A stretch of DNA of 6,533 bases. Origin: Aromatoleum sp. (GTDB taxonomy: Bacteria; Pseudomonadota; Gammaproteobacteria; Burkholderiales; Casimicrobiaceae). Location of the stretch: the NCBI GenBank assembly GCA_010365205.1, contig JAAFGU010000136.1:1-6533 (forward strand). The letters run 5' to 3'. The notes beneath the pieces are model-generated. The model did no database searches, had not been told where the DNA came from, and saw only the letters and a program-made list of their open reading frames with translations. Below, in pieces: positions 1-5,564 of this stretch. The translations under genes and the position numbers were made by a program. The first letter of the stretch is position 1. Every line of letters starts with the position of its first letter.

Positions 1-1
1 G

Positions 2-166
2 GCGCTCGACGGCGCCATGCTCGACGAGGCAGCGATCGCGCGCATCGCCGCGGTCGCCCGCGACGAGGTGCGGCCGATCGACGACGTGCGCGCATCGGCG
101 TGGTACCGGCGCGAACTCGTGTTCAACATGACCAAAAGGATGCTCGACGATGTCGCTCAAGCGTGA
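2..166 (+). CDS. Molybdenum hydroxylase FAD-binding subunit (CoxM/XdhB type), C-terminal fragment
   Basis: The open frame enters from the left edge and ends at the TGA at 164-166, leaving 54 residues. The stretch I-D-D-V-R-A-S-A-W-Y-R-R-E-L followed by a short helix is typical of the end of the C-terminal domain of CO dehydrogenase medium subunits and their relatives, where a 'DVRGSAEYRR'-like segment precedes the last helix. In this family the medium subunit binds FAD and passes electrons from the [2Fe-2S] clusters to the external acceptor. The FAD-binding motifs lie outside the window, so cofactor binding is inferred from the family and from the two partner subunits downstream. For the same reason I cannot tell whether the subunit carries the extra [4Fe-4S] loop found in 4-hydroxybenzoyl-CoA reductase. 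The gene overlaps the next one by 17 bases in another frame, which suggests translational coupling. Confidence 0.85.
   Translation, partial: ALDGAMLDEAAIARIAAVARDEVRPIDDVRASAWYRRELVFNMTKRMLDDVAQA
136..140 (+). promoter_or_regulatory. Ribosome binding site for the [2Fe-2S] subunit
   Basis: AAGGA lies inside the end of the FAD-subunit gene, nine bases before the ATG at 150. It supports that start and re-initiation or coupled translation across the 17-base gene overlap. Confidence 0.6.
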
Positions 167-623
167 AATTGCCTTCGTGCTGAACGGGGTCCGGACCCGC
201 GCGACGGTGCCGGTGGAGATGAGCGCGCTCGCGATGCTGCGCGAGGTCGTCGGCCTCACCGGTACCAAGTACGCGTGCGGCGAAGGCGAATGCGGCGCCT
301 GCACGATCATCGTCGACGGCCTGTCGACGTGCTCGTGCCTGATGTTCGCCGTCGACTGCGAGGACCGCGACCTGACGACGATCGAGGGGCTTGCCCGCGA
401 CCCGCTCGGCGAGAAGCTCGAGCGCGCGTTCGTCGAATGCGGCGCCGTGCAGTGCGGGTTCTGCACACCGGGGATCGTCGTGCAGGCGAAGCACTGGCTG
501 GAAGCGCACCCACATCCGACACGCGCGGAAATTCAGCGCGGCATCGAAGGCAACCTGTGTCGGTGCACCGGCTACGTGAAGATCGTCGACGCCATCGAGA
601 TGGCGTCCCGGAATGACGCGTGA
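150..623 (+). CDS. Molybdenum hydroxylase [2Fe-2S] small subunit (CoxS/HcrC type)
   Basis: This 157-residue protein has the usual length for the family. It carries two [2Fe-2S] clusters that pass electrons between the molybdenum site and FAD. The N-terminal plant-ferredoxin-like domain shows C43, C48, C51 and C63 in the classic CGEGECGAC pattern followed by a distal Cys. The C-terminal helical domain shows C102 and C105 (in QCGFCTPG) and C137 and C139 (in NLCRCTGY). All eight ligands are present with family spacing. Q101, just before C102, is the residue that in related structures contacts the pterin cofactor. There is no signal peptide, so it should be cytoplasmic. The start at 150 has a good ribosome binding site and gives the expected N terminus. 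The stop at 621-623 lies within the ribosome binding site of the next gene. The family assignment is firm. The substrate of the complex cannot be told from this subunit. Confidence 0.96.
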   Translation: MSLKREIAFVLNGVRTRATVPVEMSALAMLREVVGLTGTKYACGEGECGACTIIVDGLSTCSCLMFAVDCEDRDLTTIEGLARDPLGEKLERAFVECGAVQCGFCTPGIVVQAKHWLEAHPHPTRAEIQRGIEGNLCRCTGYVKIVDAIEMASRNDA

Positions 624-628
624 GGGGG
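622..628 (+). promoter_or_regulatory. Ribosome binding site deciding the start of the molybdenum subunit
   Basis: GAGGGGG overlaps the stop codon of the small subunit and sits five bases before the ATG at 634. It favours that start over the in-frame ATG at 613, which would overlap the upstream gene and has no comparable site in front of it. Confidence 0.7.
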
Positions 629-633
629 CCGCG

Positions 634-3012
634 ATGAAAGTTATCGAGAAGGACACGCTGATCGGCAAGCGCATCGCGAAACTCGACGCGCCGGAGAAGG
701 CGAGCGGCAAGACTCGCTACGTCCACGATCTCGATCTGCCCGGCCAGCTCTACGGGCGAATCCTGCGTTCCACCCGCGTCCACGCCCGGATCAGGCGGAT
801 CGACGTTTCGAAGGCGCGCGCGCTGCCCGGCGTCCACGCGGTCCTCACCGCGGCCGACGTGCCGTATCAACGTCCGCTGGGTGTCGGCAAGGACCAGCTT
901 CCGTTGAAGGGCGACAAGGTCAGGAGCCGCCGCGACGAGATCGCCGCGGTCGCGGCCGACTCCGAGGAGATCGCCGCCGCCGCGCTCGCGCTGATCGAAG
1001 TCGAGTACGAGGACCTGCCGCCGCTCACCGATCCGGCGGAGGCGCTCAAGCCCGGCGCGCCTGTGATCCACGACGAGAATCTGCCGCCGCCGGCGGCGCA
1101 CGAGGCGCTGAAGCCGGGCGCTCCGGGTGACGCCGAGGCGCACCGGCACAACGTCGCGATGACGTTCGACTATGCGCAGGGCGACGTCGCCGTCGGCGAG
1201 GCCGAGTCGGACATCGTTGTCGACGACTGGTTCCGCCTGCACTACGTGACGCACTGCTGCATGGGCGTATCGGGCATCATTGCCGAGTTCGGCCCGTCCG
1301 GCAACCTGACGCTCTACTCGAACACGCAGGTGCCGTTCCTGCACAAGCGGGAGTTCGCCGAAATCCTCGGCATGGACCCCGGCCGCATCCGCATCATCCA
1401 GCCCCCTATCGGCGGCGGTTTCGGCTCCAAGCTCGACATCTATCCGTTCGAGCCGATCTGCGTGTTCCTCGCCAAGGCGACCGACCGGCCGGTGAAGCTC
1501 GTGTTCTCGCGCGAGGAGGAATTCGTGGCCTCGCCGACCCGCCAGCCGGTGCTGCTGCGGCTGCGCAGCGGCGCGAAGAAGGACGGCACGCTGACGTTCC
1601 GCACCTGCGAGACGCTGCACGACAACGGCGCCTACACGTCGTGGGGGGCGACGACGCCGTTCGTGATGATGCAGACGATCTCGTCGCTGTACCGGGTGCC
1701 GCACTGCAAATACCACACGACGGCGGTCTACACGAACAACCCGTACGCCGGCTCGTTCCGCGGCTACGGCAACCTGCAGGCGACGTTCGCCGTCGAGCAG
1801 CACATGGACAAGCTCGCCGCGGCGCTGGGGCTGGACCCGCTCGAGATGCGCTTGAAGAACGCGCAGGACCCGGGCGAGACGACGCCGCAGGGGATGCAGT
1901 TCAAGACCTGCGGCCTCAAGGACTGCCTGACCACCGCCGCCGCGGCGTCGCACTGGCGGGAGAAGCATCACGCGGCGATCGCCGCGCAGAAGACGCCGGG
2001 CCGGCTCAAGCGCGGCGTGGGAATGGCGTCGATGCTGCACGTCGGGGGCGGCGCGAAGATCTACCCGTCTGACGGCTGCGGCACGATTCTCAAGATCGAT
2101 GACTTCGCGCATCTCACGCTGATGACCGGGGCGTCCGAGATCGGCCAGGGCTCGGAGACGGTGCTGGCGCAACTCGTCTGCGAGGAGCTCGGCTTGCCGC
2201 TCGATGCGGTGACCGTCGTCAACAACGACACCGACATCACGCCCTGGGACGTCGGCGTCCACGCCAGCCGAACGACGTTCATCGGCGGCAATTCGGCGAT
2301 CGGCGCGGCGCGCAAGGCCAAGACCAAGATCCTCGCCGCCGCCGCCAAACTGACCGGGCTGCCCGAGGTCGAACTCGAACTGCGCGGCGGGCACATCGTC
2401 CGCGCCGCCACGGGCGAAGCGCTCATGAGCCTCGCGAAACTCCTGCGCTCGCTGCATTTCTCGGACAAGGCGGAGCTGGTGATGACGACGAACTACTACG
2501 AGCCGCCGTCGCACCACCAGGACAAGGAATTCAAGGGCGACGTCTCGGCCGCCTACGCGTGGGCCACGCAGGTCGTCGAGGTCGAGGTCGACACCGAGAC
2601 CGGCGTGGTCCGGCTGGTCAAGGTGACCGCGGCGCACGACGTTGGCCGCGTGCTGAACCGCCTGGGAATCGAGGGCCAGATCGAAGGCGGCATCGTGATG
2701 GGCCAGGGCTACGCGATCACCGAGGAGCTGATCGTCGAGGACGGCGTCGTCCGCAATCCGGGCTTCCGCGACTACAAGCTCGTCACCGCGCCGGAGATCC
2801 CGGAGATGGACATCCACTTCATCGAGACGATGGACGGCGAGGGCCCGCAGGGCGCGAAGGGCGTCGGCGAAGCGCCGGCCATCTGCATGGCTGCAGCCAC
2901 GGCCAACGCGATCTGCAACGCGACCGGCGTGCGCATTTACGAGCTGCCATTCACGCCCGAGAAGGTCTACCGGGCGCTGCACCGCGCCAAGGCGCCGGGC
3001 GGGACCGGCTGA
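634..3012 (+). CDS. Molybdopterin-binding catalytic subunit of a xanthine dehydrogenase-family hydroxylase, possibly acting on an acyl-CoA
   Basis: This 792-residue large subunit is of normal length for stand-alone catalytic subunits. An N-terminal a/b hammerhead domain (about 10-145) carries the GKR.KLDAPEKASGKTRY start and an IEVEYEDLPP segment. Two molybdenum-binding domains follow. Cofactor and active-site motifs are: Q256 with the glycine loop QPPIGGGFGSK (256-266); GAYTSWG (332-338); GSFRGYGNLQ (373-382), with R376 at the position of the substrate-facing Arg of xanthine dehydrogenase; EIGQGSETV (from 502); SRTTF (545-549); and KGVGEAP, with E746 as the conserved catalytic Glu. The AYRCSFR loop of form I CO dehydrogenase is absent, so this is not a classical aerobic CO dehydrogenase. 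GAYTSWG and the IGQGS...SRTTF block are, from memory, most like 4-hydroxybenzoyl-CoA reductase-type subunits. Related enzymes that act on 2-furoyl-CoA or nicotinoyl-CoA type substrates are alternatives. Where many relatives have an E-P-H-G-like segment near residue 210, this protein has CCMGVSG. An octapeptide is duplicated at 136-143 and 157-164. Family certain; substrate unknown. Confidence 0.94.
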   Translation: MKVIEKDTLIGKRIAKLDAPEKASGKTRYVHDLDLPGQLYGRILRSTRVHARIRRIDVSKARALPGVHAVLTAADVPYQRPLGVGKDQLPLKGDKVRSRRDEIAAVAADSEEIAAAALALIEVEYEDLPPLTDPAEALKPGAPVIHDENLPPPAAHEALKPGAPGDAEAHRHNVAMTFDYAQGDVAVGEAESDIVVDDWFRLHYVTHCCMGVSGIIAEFGPSGNLTLYSNTQVPFLHKREFAEILGMDPGRIRIIQPPIGGGFGSKLDIYPFEPICVFLAKATDRPVKLVFSREEEFVASPTRQPVLLRLRSGAKKDGTLTFRTCETLHDNGAYTSWGATTPFVMMQTISSLYRVPHCKYHTTAVYTNNPYAGSFRGYGNLQATFAVEQHMDKLAAALGLDPLEMRLKNAQDPGETTPQGMQFKTCGLKDCLTTAAAASHWREKHHAAIAAQKTPGRLKRGVGMASMLHVGGGAKIYPSDGCGTILKIDDFAHLTLMTGASEIGQGSETVLAQLVCEELGLPLDAVTVVNNDTDITPWDVGVHASRTTFIGGNSAIGAARKAKTKILAAAAKLTGLPEVELELRGGHIVRAATGEALMSLAKLLRSLHFSDKAELVMTTNYYEPPSHHQDKEFKGDVSAAYAWATQVVEVEVDTETGVVRLVKVTAAHDVGRVLNRLGIEGQIEGGIVMGQGYAITEELIVEDGVVRNPGFRDYKLVTAPEIPEMDIHFIETMDGEGPQGAKGVGEAPAICMAAATANAICNATGVRIYELPFTPEKVYRALHRAKAPGGTG
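1039..1125 (+). repeat. Imperfect 24-base direct repeat coding EALKPGAP twice
   Basis: Bases 1039-1062 and 1102-1125 both encode E-A-L-K-P-G-A-P, 63 bases (21 codons) apart and in frame. The copies differ at four bases, all third codon positions and all synonymous. They lie in the linker between the hammerhead domain and the first molybdenum domain. Confidence 0.7.
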
Positions 3013-3019
3013 TGAACGA

Positions 3020-3094
3020 CCCCCACGCTCACTACGTTCGCTGCCCCCCGAGGGGGTGCACAGTGCCCTTCGGGCGGCCGGGCGGGCACTGATG
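3020..3094 (+). repeat. GC-rich palindromic intergenic repeat, Burkholderiales-like, ending in the start codon of the next gene
   Basis: Seven bases after the molybdenum subunit stop, the sequence changes character. It begins with CCCCCACGCTC and continues with two hairpins. The first has arms 3044-3048 (CCCCC) and 3052-3056 (GGGGG) around a three-base loop. The second has perfect eight-base arms, CAGTGCCC at 3061-3068 and GGGCACTG at 3084-3091. A competing inner hairpin, GCCC-TTC-GGGC, lies at 3065-3075. The plan of CCCCACGCTC, CCCCCGAGGGGG, CTTCGGGCGGCC, then an arm and ATG, resembles interspersed intergenic repeats I recall from Acidovorax, Rubrivivax and similar genomes. That likeness is from memory and cannot be verified here. 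Only one copy lies in the window. The first hairpin could act as an attenuator or an mRNA-processing site, but no T-run follows it. Confidence 0.6.
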
Positions 3095-4288
3095 CGCCGA
3101 CGCACGGTGCTCTCGCTCGAGCAGGCGCTGTCGCTGCCGTACGCGACGCTGCGCTTCGTCCAGCTCGGGTGGCGGGTGATCCGCATCGAGGCCACGCCGT
3201 CGGGCGCGGGCGTGCCCGGAGACCCGAACCGTTACATCGGCCGCAACGCGGTGGACGACGATCGGCGAACGTACTTCATCGCGCCCAACGTCGGCAAGGA
3301 GGCGATCGCGCTCAATCTGAAGGACCCGCGCGGCCGCGAGACGCTGCTGCGCCTCGTCCGCGCGCTCGAGGTCGACGTGTTCTGCTGCAACGTGATGCCG
3401 TGCCGCTACCGGCCGCTCGGCATCGACTACGAGGCGCTGTCCGCGGTCCGGCCCGACCTCATCTGGGCGGGGATCTCGGCGCTGGGGCCCGAGCATCCGG
3501 ACGTGCCGGGATACGACCCGGTGCTGCAGGCGATGGCCGGCTTCATGGAGATCACCGGCGACGCGGCGGGGCCGCCGACGGTGATCGGCGTCCCCATCGT
3601 CGACCTGAAGTCCGGCGACGAGGTCTACGCCAACGTGCTGCTGGCGCTGGCCGAGCGCGCCGAGTCCGGCCGCGGCAAGCGAATCGACGTGTCGATGCTG
3701 CAGGCCGCGGCGTCGTGGCTTATCACAACGCTGCCGCTCGTCGACTTCGACTGCGAACCGTCCGAGATCACGCGCGCCGGCAACGAACACCGCAAGTTCA
3801 TTCCGACCAATGTCTACCCGACCCGCGACGGCTTCGTCTACGTGGCCGTCGGCTCCGACGCGCAGTGGAAGCGCCTCACCGAGACGGCGATGTTCGCGCC
3901 GGTCGCGCAGCCGACGCGCGTGACCAACGCCGGACGGCAGCAGGATCGGATCGACTTGCGCCGCGACATGACGGCGGTCACGCGCGCGCACACTACGACC
4001 GAACTCGCCGCGACGCTGTCCGCGGCGACGATTCCCTGGGCGGCGATCAACGACATCCGGCAGGTGCGCGAATTGCCCGCGCTCGCCGGCAGCTTCACCA
4101 CCACGCGTACCCCGCGGGGGCGGACGATCAGGATGCAGCCGGCCGGCGTGAGACTGCCGGGCATGAGAACCGAATACCCGTTTCCGCCCAAGTACGCGGA
4201 ACACACCCGCCCGGTGCTGGCGGAGGCCGGGTTCACCGACGACGAAATCGCCGCGCTGGCGCGACAAGGCGCGATCGGCGGAATTTAG
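3092..4288 (+). CDS. CaiB/BaiF family (class III) CoA-transferase
   Basis: This 398-residue cytoplasmic protein is of normal family length. Members move CoA between carboxylic acids through enzyme-bound anhydride and thioester intermediates on an Asp. Visible family features are: the N-terminal VLSLEQALSLPYAT (6-19), matching the usual VLDLSRVLAGPYAT; G-W-R-V-I-R-I-E (26-33); GDPNR (43-47); a NVGKEAIALNLKDPRGRE segment like the common NRGKRSIALDLKDPEGRE; GYDPVLQAMAGFMEITGD (from 140); and VDLKSGD, whose D171 aligns by context with the catalytic Asp of formyl-CoA transferase. The related racemases have GHD where this protein has G-Y141-D142, which argues for transferase over racemase activity. 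I chose the ATG at 3092 because the family N terminus begins directly after it. A GTG at 3056 would add residues encoded by the intergenic repeat. The ribosome binding site is weak and lies inside a hairpin arm. The position after the molybdoenzyme genes suggests it makes or recycles that enzyme's CoA-thioester substrate. Both CoA donor and acceptor are unknown. Confidence 0.9.
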   Translation: MRRRTVLSLEQALSLPYATLRFVQLGWRVIRIEATPSGAGVPGDPNRYIGRNAVDDDRRTYFIAPNVGKEAIALNLKDPRGRETLLRLVRALEVDVFCCNVMPCRYRPLGIDYEALSAVRPDLIWAGISALGPEHPDVPGYDPVLQAMAGFMEITGDAAGPPTVIGVPIVDLKSGDEVYANVLLALAERAESGRGKRIDVSMLQAAASWLITTLPLVDFDCEPSEITRAGNEHRKFIPTNVYPTRDGFVYVAVGSDAQWKRLTETAMFAPVAQPTRVTNAGRQQDRIDLRRDMTAVTRAHTTTELAATLSAATIPWAAINDIRQVRELPALAGSFTTTRTPRGRTIRMQPAGVRLPGMRTEYPFPPKYAEHTRPVLAEAGFTDDEIAALARQGAIGGI

Positions 4289-4334
4289 CGGCAGCCCGAT
4301 TGGCGACCGCGCGAGGCATCGATGGCAAACCGAC

Positions 4335-4340
4335 GAGGAG
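4335..4340 (+). promoter_or_regulatory. Ribosome binding site for the solute-binding protein
   Basis: GAGGAG, eight bases before the ATG at 4349, is the strongest ribosome binding site in the window and favours that start. A rival in-frame ATG at 4322 has only GAGG at 4313-4316, five bases away. Confidence 0.65.
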
Positions 4341-4348
4341 ACTCTACA

Positions 4349-5497
4349 ATGAATTCATCCACATGGATTGCGGCCGCGCTGGCACTGACGCTGGCATCGC
4401 CTTCCGCCACCGCCCAGGTGAAGATCGGCGTGATCGCGTCGACGACCGGGCCGACCGCGGTGGTCGGGATCCCACAGAAGAACACCGCGGCGCTGCTGCC
4501 GAAGAAGATCGGCGATCTCACCGTCGAGTACATCGTGTTCGACGACGCGAGCGACTCCACGCAGAGCGTCATGAACGTCAAGAAACTGCTGTCGGAATAC
4601 AAGATCGACGCGATGATCGGCCCGTCCGGTTCGCCCAACGCGGTGGGCGTCGTCCAGTTCATGGCCGAGAGCGGCACGCCGATGCTGGCTCCGGTCGGCA
4701 CCACGGCGGTCGTGCTGCCGATGGACAACATGAAGCGCTGGGTGTTCAAGACCACGCAGAACGACGGGCTCATTTGCGATGCGCTCGTCGCGCACATGGT
4801 GAAGAACGGCGTGAAGACGGTCGGCTTCATCGGCTTCAACGATCCGTACGGCGAGAACTGGTACACGGTGTTCAACGCGCAGGCGCAGAAAGCCGGAATC
4901 AAGATCGTCGCCAACGAGCGCTACCTGCGCTCCGATGCGTCGGTGATCGGGCAGGTCGCGAAACTGATGGCCGCGAAGCCGGACGCCGTCCTCGTCGCCG
5001 CGGCGGGCGGCCCGACCGTGCTGCCGCAGATCACGCTCTTCGATTCCGGCTACAAGGGCCGCGTCTACCAGACACACGGAGCGGCATCGCCCGATTTCCT
5101 GCGCCTGGGCGGCGCCAAGGTCGAGGGCACGGTGCTCGCGGCGAGCCTGATGCTGGTGCTGGGCGAGATGCCCGACAGCGCTCCCTCGAAGTCCGTAGCG
5201 CTCGAGTACATCGGCGCCTACGAGAAGATGTACGGCAGCAAGCCGGCGACGTTCGGCGCGAACGTCTACGACGCGGGCCTGCTGCTGGCCCGTGCGGTGC
5301 CAGAGGCGGCGAAGCGCGGCAAGCCGGGCACGCCGGAGTTTCGTGCCGCATTGCGTGATGCGCTCGAAGGCACGCGCGAGCTGGTCGGCACCCAGGGCGT
5401 CTACAACATGTCGCCCGAAGACCACTCGGGCTTCGATGAGCGCGGCCGCGTGATGATTACCGTCAAGGACGGCGGCTGGCGACTGTTGCGCGATTGA
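4349..5497 (+). CDS. Periplasmic ABC-transporter substrate-binding protein, LivK-like (type 1 fold)
   Basis: This 382-residue precursor binds a small solute in the periplasm and delivers it to a branched-chain-amino-acid-type (HAAT) ABC permease. Residues 1-22 form a signal peptide with hydrophobic core W6-S17 and an A20-T21-A22 signal peptidase I site. The mature protein would begin at Q23 with QVKIGVIASTTGP, the usual first strand of the family. Other family marks are FDDASDSTQSVMNVKKLL, IGPSGSPNAVGV and APVGTTA (ligand-pocket loops), GFNDPYGENW, and the second-lobe segment AAGGPTVLPQITLFDSGYKG. No permease or ATPase gene is in view, so it must use partners encoded elsewhere or just outside. 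Many members in high-GC proteobacteria bind aromatic or other carboxylates rather than amino acids, which fits the neighbouring CoA-transferase, but the ligand is not readable from sequence. The n-region of the chosen start has no Lys or Arg. The start at 4322 would add MANRRGDST, which carries two Arg, so the start is not fully settled. Confidence 0.92.
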   Translation: MNSSTWIAAALALTLASPSATAQVKIGVIASTTGPTAVVGIPQKNTAALLPKKIGDLTVEYIVFDDASDSTQSVMNVKKLLSEYKIDAMIGPSGSPNAVGVVQFMAESGTPMLAPVGTTAVVLPMDNMKRWVFKTTQNDGLICDALVAHMVKNGVKTVGFIGFNDPYGENWYTVFNAQAQKAGIKIVANERYLRSDASVIGQVAKLMAAKPDAVLVAAAGGPTVLPQITLFDSGYKGRVYQTHGAASPDFLRLGGAKVEGTVLAASLMLVLGEMPDSAPSKSVALEYIGAYEKMYGSKPATFGANVYDAGLLLARAVPEAAKRGKPGTPEFRAALRDALEGTRELVGTQGVYNMSPEDHSGFDERGRVMITVKDGGWRLLRD

Positions 5498-5514
5498 TGG
5501 AGCCGTGAACGCGC

Positions 5515-5535
5515 GCGCCCTCGCGGTGAGGGCGC
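5515..5535 (+). terminator. Perfect 8-bp hairpin between the binding-protein and methyltransferase genes
   Basis: GCGCCCTC (5515-5522) pairs perfectly with GAGGGCGC (5528-5535) around the five-base loop GCGGT, starting 17 bases after the stop of the binding-protein gene. No T-run follows, so it is not a standard intrinsic terminator. It could protect the 3' end of the upstream message or reduce read-through into the methyltransferase gene. Confidence 0.4.
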
Positions 5536-5564
5536 CGCACGGCCTCCAAATGTAGCGAGCAGTC

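Noticed and set aside
613..636. Upstream ATG at 613 as start of the molybdenum subunit
   Set aside because: It would overlap the small-subunit gene and has no ribosome binding site. The ATG at 634 has GAGGGGG five bases upstream and gives a normal N terminus.
634..3012. Form I CO dehydrogenase (coxL) identity for the large subunit
   Set aside because: The AYRCSFR loop that defines form I enzymes is replaced by GSFRGYGNLQ, so carboxydotrophy is not supported despite the M-S-L gene order.
3056..3091. GTG at 3056 as start of the CoA-transferase
   Set aside because: The added residues come from the intergenic hairpin repeat, and GAGGGG directly abuts this GTG with no spacing. The family N terminus begins right after the ATG at 3092.
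307..3195. Very long open frame on the - strand opposite the iron-sulfur and molybdenum subunit genes
   Set aside because: It is antisense to two genes with clear family motifs, is full of Arg, Ala and Asp runs, and shows no domain. In GC-rich DNA stop codons are rare in such mirror frames.
3032..4267. Long - strand open frame opposite the CoA-transferase
   Set aside because: Low-complexity Arg/His/Asp-rich translation opposite a gene with full family motifs. It is a composition artefact.
4299..4330. Promoter-like TTGGCG with a 17-base spacer before TGGCAA ahead of the binding-protein gene
   Set aside because: The -10 hexamer is too far from consensus, and such matches are expected by chance. 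There is no supporting AT-rich region.
3169..5358. 729-codon open frame on the + strand spanning the CoA-transferase and binding-protein genes
   Set aside because: It crosses two well-supported genes and an intergenic region in another frame, and its Arg/Gly-rich translation has no recognisable motif.
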